Shown: piece after piece, positions 23,183 to 31,634 of the stretch
Layout: each line of letters begins with the position of its first letter
Numbering within the stretch: position 1 is the stretch's first letter
Assembly: GCF_964204645.1 (NCBI RefSeq)
Contig: NC_134033.1
Coordinates: 9,088,231-9,152,230 of the forward strand
Source: Tubulanus polymorphus
Taxonomy: Eukaryota; Nemertea; Palaeonemertea; Tubulaniformes; Tubulanidae
Reading direction: 5' to 3'
DNA length: 64,000 nt
Notes under the pieces: generated by a model
Seen by the model: the letters and a program-made list of their open reading frames with translations, nothing else
Database searches by the model: none
What the model was told of the DNA's origin: nothing
Made by a program: the position numbers and the translations under genes

Positions 23183-24663
23183 ATGGCCGACGACATAGGT
23201 TGCTTTCTTCCAAATTTTCAAAATGAAAGACATTTTAGACATAATTTCGAGCAATATGGGGAATTCACTGATGATCAATTGCGGCAAAGATTCAGATTTG
23301 GTCGGCATGGTCTGGAATTCATCAAAAACCTAGTCGGAGACGATATGAACAGGGCAACTCACCGTAATCATTCAATTAGTGTTTCAAACCAGATTCTGAT
23401 AGGACTCCGATTTCTCGCCTGCGGTTCATTCTTGGAAGTGGTTGGTGATGGTTTTGGTGTGCATAAGAGTACAGTTTCACGTATTGTACAGCGGTTCGTA
23501 AATAGTATTTGCGAACATGCCGATGAATTCATTAAATGGCCGGGAGTCGACGATTTGAATGACCTGAAAAGAGGCTTTTTTGATCTGGCCGGATTTCCGA
23601 ACGTTGTTGGTGCCGTCGACTGTACGCACATTCGCATTCAGGCTCCAACAGAAAATGAGCCAGCTTTCGTCAACAGAAAGAGCTTTCATAGCATCAATGT
23701 TCAGGCAATATGTGATCACAAAGGTAAAATATCATTCCCAGTTAATGTTTTGTTTCTCCCGTAATTTATATAATTCCGGGTACTTGCGACTAGATGCAGC
23801 AAGCGACAGTTTTATCTCAGTCTTAGCATAACAGTAGAAGGCGCTACTATACAGTCCCTAATCTTCCCCGCTCCAATGCTGGTTCGAATCCCAAGATAGG
23901 TCTACCATTATGAAGCATACCCTACTTATGTTTGTGTCAAACTTAACCCTCAGTCATTATACGTAAAAAATGTCTATTAGTAGGCCTATTGATCACGCTG
24001 TTTTTCTTCTTTCCAGCAAGATTTACCAACATCATTGCAAAATGGCCTGGATCGACTCATGATAGTCATATATTCCGATCATCTCCAATCAGCAGGTATG
24101 AATGTCTCCGTCTCACTTGAACTATGTGTTCGCCCTCCCTTGTCTCTGTAATTTATGAACTATAAAAATAACCTTTTCACAGAAATCAATTCTTGCATAT
24201 TCTAAAGTGTTACGCTATTGGAAAAACCAGAAGGAAAATAATTTTCCCATGGCAGTCACTATAGGAAAGAAGAAGACAGGCCAGACTCACACTATTGTAT
24301 AAACTCGCCAACGAACAAACTTTGGTTGATACGAGCACACGCCTGGTTCCACCTGTCCGTAAAACTAGAGAATCGCACTCGAAAGCTTTCCAAGTCAAGT
24401 TCTCCCGTACTGAAATCAAACGACAATCCTTCTATACCAGAACAGTTAGGGATTGGAACGCTCTACCTGCAGATACTGTGTCAGCGGAGAGTATCGAAGC
24501 CTTTAAGACTCTTCTCTCCCACACCGCTTAGCTTAAAAACTCTTTTCTTATTGAAGCTTAGAACCATTCACCATCTATAACTCACAACTTGATTTAGGGA
24601 TGGCTGATTTTTTCTTTCCTAGATATTTGGAAGCACATCCAGAATATGATGGCATCATTTTAG
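23183..24663 (+). pseudogene. Harbinger transposase (HARBI1-like), 3'-truncated
   Basis: This is a DDE transposase of the PIF/Harbinger superfamily (DDE_Tnp_4-type). Exon 1 (23,183-23,723) holds the helix-turn-helix region and the first catalytic aspartate in 'VVGAVDCTHIRI' followed by 'FVNRKSFHSINVQAICD'. A GT-AG intron (23,724-24,016) leads to exon 2 (24,017-24,095) with the second aspartate in '[11 protein letters not shown]'. A second intron ends with TTTCCTAG at 24,622, and exon 3 continues the frame ('YLEAHPEYDGII') to about 24,663, where it is cut before the expected GDSGY block and the third catalytic residue. The start codon AAAATGG follows the 5' subterminal repeats. The phase is maintained across both inferred introns, which supports the model. 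Confidence 0.82.
24270..24600 (+). pseudogene. LINE 3' ORF tail inside transposase intron
   Basis: The frame contains 'RDWNALPADTVSAESIEAFK', the C-terminal signature of LINE ORF2 (W-N-x-L-P followed by a short helix and stop). It starts abruptly near 24,270 and ends with a stop at 24,529-24,531 and a short 3' UTR. It lies entirely inside intron 2 of the Harbinger transposase, so it inserted after that element, and its presence leaves the splice sites intact. Confidence 0.75.
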
Positions 24664-25242
24664 AGTCAAACTCGGTTAAGTCGTCGTCCGGGGGACCGAT
24701 ACTGAAACGACGACTTATCCAAGTGATGAGTTAGGCCTATGTGATAATTTTTCAATGTTCCCCAAAACGATCAATGCAAGATCTACACCAGCATACGTCG
24801 GTTTTCTGTCCCGCTTGATTTGTCCTTTTCTCGCGTCAGGATTCTCAACTTTCCGGAAAATATTGTCCTGGCCTGCGTTTTTCAAAGCAGTGTTAAGTTA
24901 TCCCTGTGATAAGACTATCCCAGTGTTAAATTTAACTATCCCGGTGATTGTTATCACAGGGATAACTTCTTGTTTTTCAAAAGCATTTTACCCCAGTGAT
25001 AACTATCACCGGGATAAGAGCATTTATCCCAGTGATAACATAAAGAAAATGGCTGACATTTCAGCCTAATCTCTCACTTCAAGAACTAACATAACTTGTT
25101 CTTAATATAATCGTTTCGAGTCTGCCGCTTGATATTAAACTTCGTCGCTATATCGATCTTTTTCATACCCGGATTTTTTTCCACAAACTTTAAAATGTCA
25201 TATTTCTCCTATTATGTTTTAGTCTGCAACTTTCTAGGAGCC
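24664..25242. repeat. Inverted GTTATC/GATAAC-rich stretch and flank
   Basis: Between about 24,880 and 25,045 the words 'TTATCCCTGTGATAAG', 'GTTATCACAGGGATAAC', 'CCAGTGATAACTATCACCGG' and 'ATCCCAGTGATAAC' form overlapping inverted repeats, starting after 'GCGTTTTTCAAAGCA'. This resembles the subterminal region of another Harbinger-like element. The rest up to the BEL insertion site has no recognisable gene. Confidence 0.55.
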
Positions 25243-25247
25243 ATCTT
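25243..25247. other. BEL target-site duplication, left (ATCTT)
   Basis: ATCTT directly precedes the left LTR and recurs at 50,273-50,277 directly after the right LTR. A 5-bp duplication is usual for BEL/Pao elements. Confidence 0.92.
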
Positions 25248-25556
25248 TGTCGCGAATATATCATTCGGCGTATATGGTTGTATTTATGTTGTAGTTTTCA
25301 TTCATGGTTGTTGTATCATATCAATCCATATAATTCATGTGATAATCCCTTTTCAGTACTGTACAGGTTGTTTACTAGATTCTATCCAATAGTTGTACAG
25401 ATTTGACACAATGTAATCTCAATATCATTTATATGAACGTATGGGCAGAATAAATCAGTGCTGTTATAGATCTTTCAACGATAAGGAAGTCTCGTCGTTC
25501 GTAGTCGTTTTCTATCGGATCTAGGGAATTCTTTGGAGTCCTCGATAGTATGGACA
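25248..25556 (+). repeat. BEL 5' LTR
   Basis: This 309-bp LTR begins TGTCGCGAATATATCATTCG and ends ATAGTATGGACA. An AATAAA near 25,449 may serve as polyadenylation signal. It is nearly identical to 49,964-50,272. Confidence 0.95.
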
Positions 25557-25559
25557 TTT

Positions 25560-25577
25560 TGGTCCCTCGAGCAGCGG
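25560..25577 (+). other. BEL primer-binding site (candidate)
   Basis: TGGTCCCTCGAGCAGCGG begins three bases after the LTR. TGG plus a GC-rich tRNA-3'-end complement at this position is how LTR elements place the primer-binding site. The tRNA was not identified. Confidence 0.65.
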
Positions 25578-25759
25578 GATTTGTTTTCGGTTGCAAACAA
25601 AGTATTATTGGTTGTTTTGCGGTGATTTCGACGACGATAATTCGACGAGAAACTTCAACTCGACGGTGAAAACTCGAAACTCCAACAAGCCGGTTGGGTG
25701 ATATCTACTTGCGGTACAGCATTAATCACGACGTCTGGAGTCCTGAAGTCAACTAAATC

Positions 25760-27442
25760 ATGGCCACCGAGGAGAAAGAGATGAGACGGATTCAGCTCGG
25801 ACAGTTCACAAAACTAAGAATCCAGTGCGAGAACCACATCAAAGATAACCAGGCTGTTCAGGGTACGTGTGTTTTAGCTACTCTTAAAAAGAAATTATCT
25901 CAATTGGAGCAACTTGACCTTGAAATATATGCAAAGTGTGGTCTCGCGGGTTCAGCCTACGAGAATTTAATCGTCCAGTCAGATGACATTATAAATAGTC
26001 ATCATATGAAACTTACGGAGATGGAGCTCGCATTAAATGAACTATCAATTCAATCTCGATTCGTTCCTTCCGAAACCGCTTCAGCGTCATTTACTTCTAC
26101 TAGCAGTTTATCGTTACCGAAACTTCAAATACCAAAATTTGATGGCGATATATTGCATTGGCAATCCTTTTGGGATTTGTTTATTTCGGCTGTGGACAAA
26201 CAAACAAAACTAAGTGAAATCGAAAAATTTAATCACCTTAAATGTTTGTTGATTAAAGATGCGTCGACAGTTATTGAAGGTCTTTCGTTGACATCAGAGA
26301 ATTATAATTCCGATAAGTCGATGCTTGTAGCTAGATTCGGTCGACCACATAGGATCAGTGAGGCCTACTTAGATGCGTTGATTAACCTCGAAGCACCGTA
26401 TTACGATTTACGTTCGCTTCGCACGTTTTATGAGACGATTGAGCAGAAGATACGGAGCCTTGAAGCTCTGGGTATCGAAACTAATTCTTACGGAACATTG
26501 TTAGTGCAAATAATTCGAAATAAACTTCCGAAAGAAATAATTTACAACATCAGCCGGGATCACGGTAATGGTAAATGGAATCTCTTTGAGTTAAGAGCTG
26601 CTTTATTACGTGAAGTAGAAATCCTCGAAACCTGCCAAGATTCATCAGATTTGAATTCAAATTTCACTACTACTCTACAGGTACAAGCGAGGAAGTTAGA
26701 GTGTCTTTTCTGCAAAGGGGAATATCGGAACAACGACTGCACTGTCGTCAAGCAGCCTGATGCTAGATTAGGAATTGTGTTTAAATCACGTTTGTGTTTT
26801 AACTGCCTGGGGAAGCACCGTTCTAACAGTTGTAGGTCTAGTTTTCGTTGTAGAATTTGCCAATGTCGACACCATACTAGTTTATGTGGTGCGTCCATGT
26901 TTCAGTACCGTCAGAGTCAGAATCAAAATAACACTGACAGAAGTAAAACAACTTTTTCTAACGATGCTTCTTCCAAGAGTGACAATGTCAACGATAATCC
27001 TTCCGCAATGCCTGTCAACGATTTTCCTGCGTTGAATTCCAAGGCTGATAAACCAAAATTCAAACAACGCTCTCTTATGACAAACAGCGGCGGTGGGGCT
27101 AACGTTCTGTTAAAAACAGCGGTAGCGCGGGTGTGCTCGTCGTACAATGGATCGATCCGCTCAAATTTATTGTTTGACGATGGCTCGCAACGATCTTTTA
27201 TTACAAAAGAATTGGTTGAGAAATTATGTTTGAAGCCTCATAAGCAGGAATATTTAGATTTGTCGGGTTTCGGTGCTGCCACTGGGTTTAACAAGACAGT
27301 AGATATAGTTAGGGTTGACGTGATATGCAACGATAACACTCAGGTTCAGGTAGAAGCAGTCGTGGTTGGTGGTATGTACCCTTTATTACGAGACCTATGT
27401 CTGTTCATGGAATTGATCAAATTGATGAGTTTAAATCTTTAG
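25760..27442 (+). pseudogene. BEL Gag and protease region
   Basis: This 560-codon frame begins at an ATG in a good context (AATCATGGCC). It contains the BEL Gag region (DUF1759-like: 'LQIPKFDGDILHWQSFWDLF' near residue 122), cysteine-rich zinc knuckles near 309-375 ('CFNCLGKHRSNSC', 'CRICQCRHHTSLC') and a retropepsin-like domain (DUF1758-like) with 'LLFDDGSQRSFI' near 470. Gag would assemble the particle and the protease would cleave the polyprotein. The frame runs out after 'VVGGMYPLLRDLC', and the expected continuation lies in the next frame from about 27,397, so an indel has occurred. BEL elements normally use one long ORF, so a programmed shift is less likely. Confidence 0.9.
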
Positions 27443-28557
27443 AGCTAGCTCATTCTCGTGAATTCTATTCAAATGCATTCAGCATTTCTATTTTGATAGG
27501 CGTTGATTTTTATTACCAGTTTGTACTAGGGAACGACTTCGTGGTTTCGTCAATTGGTCCTATAGCTGTGCCTACAAAGTTGGGTTACCTAGTTTCCGGT
27601 CCACAAGCGGCTTACTGTTTGCAGGTGAACGCAGATTCAGTGGATGAAATTGGGCAAAACTCTATTAAGAAATTCTGGGATCTAGAATTAATTGGGATTA
27701 GACCACCAGAAACTGATCCGTATTTGGACTGGTATTGTGATAATTGTATCTCTTTTGATAACGGTATATATAATGCGCGATTACCATGGAAGTCTGAACA
27801 CGGGCCTTTGCCTACCAATTACAATGTCGCTAAAGCGCGCACTAGGTCCACAGCCAGGAAGTTATCTAAAACTCCAGGATTGTTAAAACAATACAATGAT
27901 ATCATAACCGAACAGTTATCACGCGATTTCATCGAGTTAGTTGATGATCCTGGAGTTTTAGTGTCTTCTGGTTGCGTTTCTAGGGAACATTACATTCCTC
28001 ACCACGGCATTTTCAAACAATCTGCTACAACACCCTTGCGGATTGTGTTTGATTGTAGTTGCAGAGCGTCAAGGAATTCAAATTCTTTGAACGATTGTTT
28101 AGAGGCAGGAACACCTCTATTAAATGATATAACCAGTATACTATTGCGATTCCGACTATTCAAGTATGGTATCATTACTGATATTGAGAAGGCATTTCTC
28201 CACGTAGGGCTTCATGTAGATGATAGGGATGTTACACGTTTTTTCTGGCTCCGCGACCCATTAGATCCTGAGGGTGAATTCAATATTTATAGGTTTAAGC
28301 GGGTACTTTTTGGAGCAACTTGTAGTCCGTTCATGCTTAACAGCACCCTATTCTATCATCTACGATGTAATGATACTCCTCTCTCACAGCAGCTTCTACG
28401 CGATCTTTATGTAGATAATATCGTCACTAGCGTCGACAGCATTTCTGGTTGTGTTGATTTGTATTCGGCTTCTCGCACTCTTTTTGCGGGTGCGAACTTT
28501 AATCTACGCTGTTGGTCGTCGACTTGCTCAGATCTGCGTGAAGCTGCTGGGAGGTAG
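27397..28557 (+). pseudogene. BEL reverse transcriptase segment
   Basis: This 386-codon segment in the frame after the Gag-protease frame carries the end of the protease region and the reverse transcriptase: 'GIITDIEKAFLHVGLH' near residue 260, 'FGATCSPFMLNSTLFYHL' near 308 and the catalytic 'LYVDNIVTSVDS' near 338. YVDN rather than YVDD is normal for BEL/Pao. It stops at TAG (28,555-28,557), but the same frame stays open on the other side, so the stop is a nonsense lesion or, less likely, a suppressible stop. The first methionine is not a genuine start. Confidence 0.9.
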
Positions 28558-31010
28558 GCTGTTTTGGAACGGTCAAACAGTGTCAAAGTTTTGGGTATAA
28601 AGTGGGATGTCAACCATGACAGTCTTACACTGCTTTATGACAACCTTTCCAGTGTAGCACCTATTACTAAACGTTTGATTCTCAGTAATATTTCCAGTGT
28701 CTATGATCCGTTCGGTTTTCTTACACCAAGTACAGTTCAATCGAAAATTCTAATGCAAGACATTTGGAAACTTTCTGTGGATTGGGACGATAGTCTGTCC
28801 AGCGAACTTTGTAGTAGATGGAGTTCTGTAGTAAAAGATATGCGAGAAGCGTCTACATTTGAATTTCCGCGTCAACTAATTGATTCTGCCATGTTGGTTT
28901 CCGGCCAACCAGAACTTCACGTATTTTGTGACAGTGGTTCACGGGCTTTCGGGGCAGTAACATATATCCGTTGCGTTGATCAATCCGCATTTTTGATGTC
29001 CAAATCTCGTGTGGCACCTATTAAGAAATTATCAATTCCTCAATTAGAATTGTGCGCTGCAGTGATAGGAGCACGTCTTGTATCTCACGTTGCAAAGTCA
29101 CTTGAACCTGCGTTATGTCGGCCATTGAATATTTTCGCCTGGTCCGATAGTCAGATTGTTTTAGGGTGGTTAGCAGGACGGTCGGGTAAAAAGGTATCCC
29201 AATTCGTAGAAAATCGAAGGTCAGAAATAAATCGTTTAATTGATATTGGTTGTTGGGGTTTTTGTCCATCTGAAGAAAACCATGCAGATCTTATTACACG
29301 TGGTGTGACTTGTGAAACACTTAATCAATGTAGCACCTTCTGGTTTAAGGGACCGTCATGGCTGGTCGATGAAAACAATCGTCCTGTAGTAAGTAAGTGT
29401 GACGGAAATATCATGCACGTAAACACCAACCATGTCGAATCTAATGCTGTATCCTTTGATGTTTCAGAAGTTATTTCTGACTATGATGTTGGGAAGGTAG
29501 TAGATATAGAGACATACTCTTCCCTCACAGGACTTCTGCGGGTTACAGCATACGTATTACGGTTTGTACATAACCTCAAAACAAAATCGAGTTCACGGCA
29601 TTTTGATGAATTATCATCATGCGAGATAGACCGCGCAAAGATCCTGTGGGTTAAGAGCTGTCAGAATTTATATTGTAAAGATATAATTCGGGTGTTATCT
29701 GGTACGTCTAAGAAACGATTTTCGGTAGTGAATCAACTACAATTATATTTGGACAAGGATGGAATAATCAGATGTAGAGGGCGTTTGAAAAATGCACCTT
29801 TTAGTTACGATTGTAAATATCCTATGTTAATTCCGAAGTTAAGCAGATTCGCATATTTGGTAACACGAGACGCTCACTTTAACGTGGCTCATTTGGGTAC
29901 AGATGCCACTATTGCCAAAATTAGAGAGACTTATTGGATACCTCAGTGTAGACAATATGTTAAATCTGCTATGCGTCGTTGTATCGTCTGTAGGAAATAT
30001 CAGGGTAAACCATACCGTCTACCCGACCCCCCTCATTTACCTCATTGCCGAGTGGAGGAAGTGCCATCCTTTTATTATACTGGGGTCGATTATTTAGGGC
30101 CTATGATTTTGAAAGGTGGCGGGAAAGTGTGTATAGCCCTATTTACGTGCGCGGTTAGTCGTGCAATTCACCTTGAAGTTGTTTCGGATAACAGAAGTGA
30201 AACTTTTCTTTCTGCTTTCAGGAGGTTTGTTTCCAGACGCTCCCTGCCAAAGTTTATGTTGAGCGACAACGCCACTACGTTCGTTGGTGCCAATACACAT
30301 TTACGGCAGATTTTCAAAAATGAGATAGTTCGGCGTTATCTGTCCTCGCACAATGTGGACTGGAAATTCATTTCTCAGAGAGCTCCTTGGCAGGGAGGGT
30401 CCTGGGAGCGACTCGTAGGTATTACAAAGGGTTGCATTAAAAAGATCCTAGGGCGTTCTTTTTTGACCTATGTTGAATTCGTAACTGTAGTTACAGAAAT
30501 AGAGGCGATCTTGAATGATCGTCCACTGATGTATATATCGAGCGATATAAACGATTTGGGTCCTTTGACTCCATCTCATTTAATGTGCGGGAGGCGCATC
30601 ACCTCTCTACCGATAGGTGATGCTGATATTAATGACCCGGAATTTGTTGTCAATAGCCGTTCACTAAGTAACAGATACAATTTTATTGTGTCGTTAGTAC
30701 GTCAGTTTTGGGAACGTTGGCGTACAGAATATCTAACTGGTCTTAGGGAATTTCATAGGAATGTCGGTGATAACAGAGAAATAGTTAAAACGGGATCGGT
30801 AGTTTTGATACACGATGAGGGTCCTCGTACCAGCTGGCGTTTAGGTGTAATTGTTGAATTGTTCAGGGGACAGGATGGTCGTGTCCGGTCCTGCTCGTTG
30901 AGGACTGCTAGCGGAGTAACAAACCGCCCTTTGTCAAAACTTTATCCTTTAGAATTACAGACAACTGAAAATGACGAAGATGCCCCTCCTTCTGTAACTG
31001 TAAGGGCAAG
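28558..31010 (+). pseudogene. BEL RT thumb, RNase H, integrase (5' part of split ORF)
   Basis: Continuing in the same frame after the TAG, this segment holds the RT connection, RNase H ('HVFCDSGSRAFGAVTYI' near 28,920; 'WSDSQIVLGWLAG' near 29,140), the HHCC zinc-binding region ('CIVCRKYQGKPYRLPDPP'), the integrase core (D in 'GVDYLGP', D in 'LSDNATTFVG', E in 'WERLVGITKG') and the C-terminal DUF5641-like tail ('WRLGVIVELFRG'). At 31,011 the Polinton begins in the middle of a codon, and the open frame runs on into Polinton DNA to 31,086 only by chance. The true C terminus is at 49,770-49,863. RNase H and the integrase triad appear intact. Confidence 0.93.
31005..31010. other. Polinton target-site duplication, left (GGCAAG)
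   Basis: GGCAAG immediately precedes the Polinton end and recurs at 49,764-49,769. A 6-bp duplication is the diagnostic value for Polinton/Maverick integration. Confidence 0.95.
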
Positions 31011-31420
31011 AGTAATAGGGATAATAGGCTTTCAAGCCAAAGGTCGAACGGTCGAGCAAATTAAAAAACAAAACAAAGTAATTTAAAACTATAATATATT
31101 TTCATAACCGTGTGTATTTTATATTATAACTAAATATTTATTCTAAGATATCAATAATTTAAAAAGCATATTGTATTAAATCAATTGGTCGCTCCACTTC
31201 GCTACCGCTCCGCTCCGCGACCAATTGATTTATTTCATATAATCCAAATTACACAAATTCATATAATCAAATATATTTTAATAATAATAATAATTCTATT
31301 ATTCAACTGAAATACACACGGTTATGAAAATATATTATAGTTTTAAATTACTTTTAATATTTTTTATTAATGAACTCGACCATTCAACCTTTAACCTGAA
31401 AGCCTATTATCCCTATTACT
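31011..31420. repeat. 410-bp imperfect palindrome in left TIR
   Basis: The terminus AGTAATAGGGATAATAGGCT reappears inverted at 31,401-31,420, and the two arms pair over the first ~25 bp and again over 'AATTTAAAACTATAATATAT' and 'TTTCATAACCGTGTGTATTT', with divergent sequence between. The same structure is at 49,354-49,763. The arms differ from each other much more than the two TIRs differ. Confidence 0.9.
31178..31231. other. GC-rich stem-loop at centre of TIR palindrome
   Basis: AAATCAATTGGTCGC (31,178-31,192) pairs with GCGACCAATTGATTT (31,217-31,231), a perfect 15-bp stem around a 24-nt loop built of CGCTC/CGCTAC words. The loop and inner stem are GC-rich in an otherwise very AT-rich element. 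The same hairpin lies at about 49,543-49,596. Confidence 0.9.
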
Positions 31421-31608
31421 CTTAAAATATTCATGTAAATGAATAACATTTAAAAGTGTAAGCTCTTATAGAATAGATATATAGATATATTTACAACATT
31501 ATTTCAATATTTATATTTGTGTGAGTTAGATTTTTAAACATTAAAAGTGTTAGTAAAGTGTAATTGAAATAATGCATGATATAAATCATTGAACTTCTAA
31601 AATCAATT

Positions 31609-31634
31609 TTAATAAAAAATATAGTATTAAAATG
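31609..31634 (+). promoter_or_regulatory. Class 2 start-site block, polymerase gene
   Basis: TTAATAAAAAATATAGTATT followed by AAAATG resembles the blocks before 35,693, 36,052 and 42,624 (AATAA(A/G)AA, then an AT spacer, ending in a start codon about 23-25 bp from the first A). It lies inside the TIR, so the HNH gene has the same block. Confidence 0.55.

Larger units (their letters stand above)
22988..24663 (+). mobile_element. Truncated PIF/Harbinger transposon
   Basis: The likely 5' end begins GGGCCGGTTGCTCAAAGG and is followed by a dense set of CGTTAAA/TTTAACG inverted words (22,997-23,175) typical of Harbinger subterminal regions. A transposase gene with introns follows (23,183-24,663). 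Homology ends abruptly at about 24,663, so the 3' part of the gene, the second gene that normally accompanies it and the right end are missing. A LINE fragment sits in its second intron. Confidence 0.8.

Noticed and set aside
27370-28557. Programmed frameshift and stop readthrough in BEL
   Set aside because: BEL/Pao elements normally have one continuous ORF, and no slippery heptamer with an evident structure or typical readthrough context was seen at these sites. Simple mutations explain them better, though this is not excluded.
31087-31631. Alternative reading codons inside the Polinton (in-frame TAA/TGA as sense)
   Set aside because: The polymerase, integrase, ATPase and other genes of the element use normal stops. 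The lesions affect different codons (TAA, TGA) and occur with frameshifts, so mutation is the simpler explanation.
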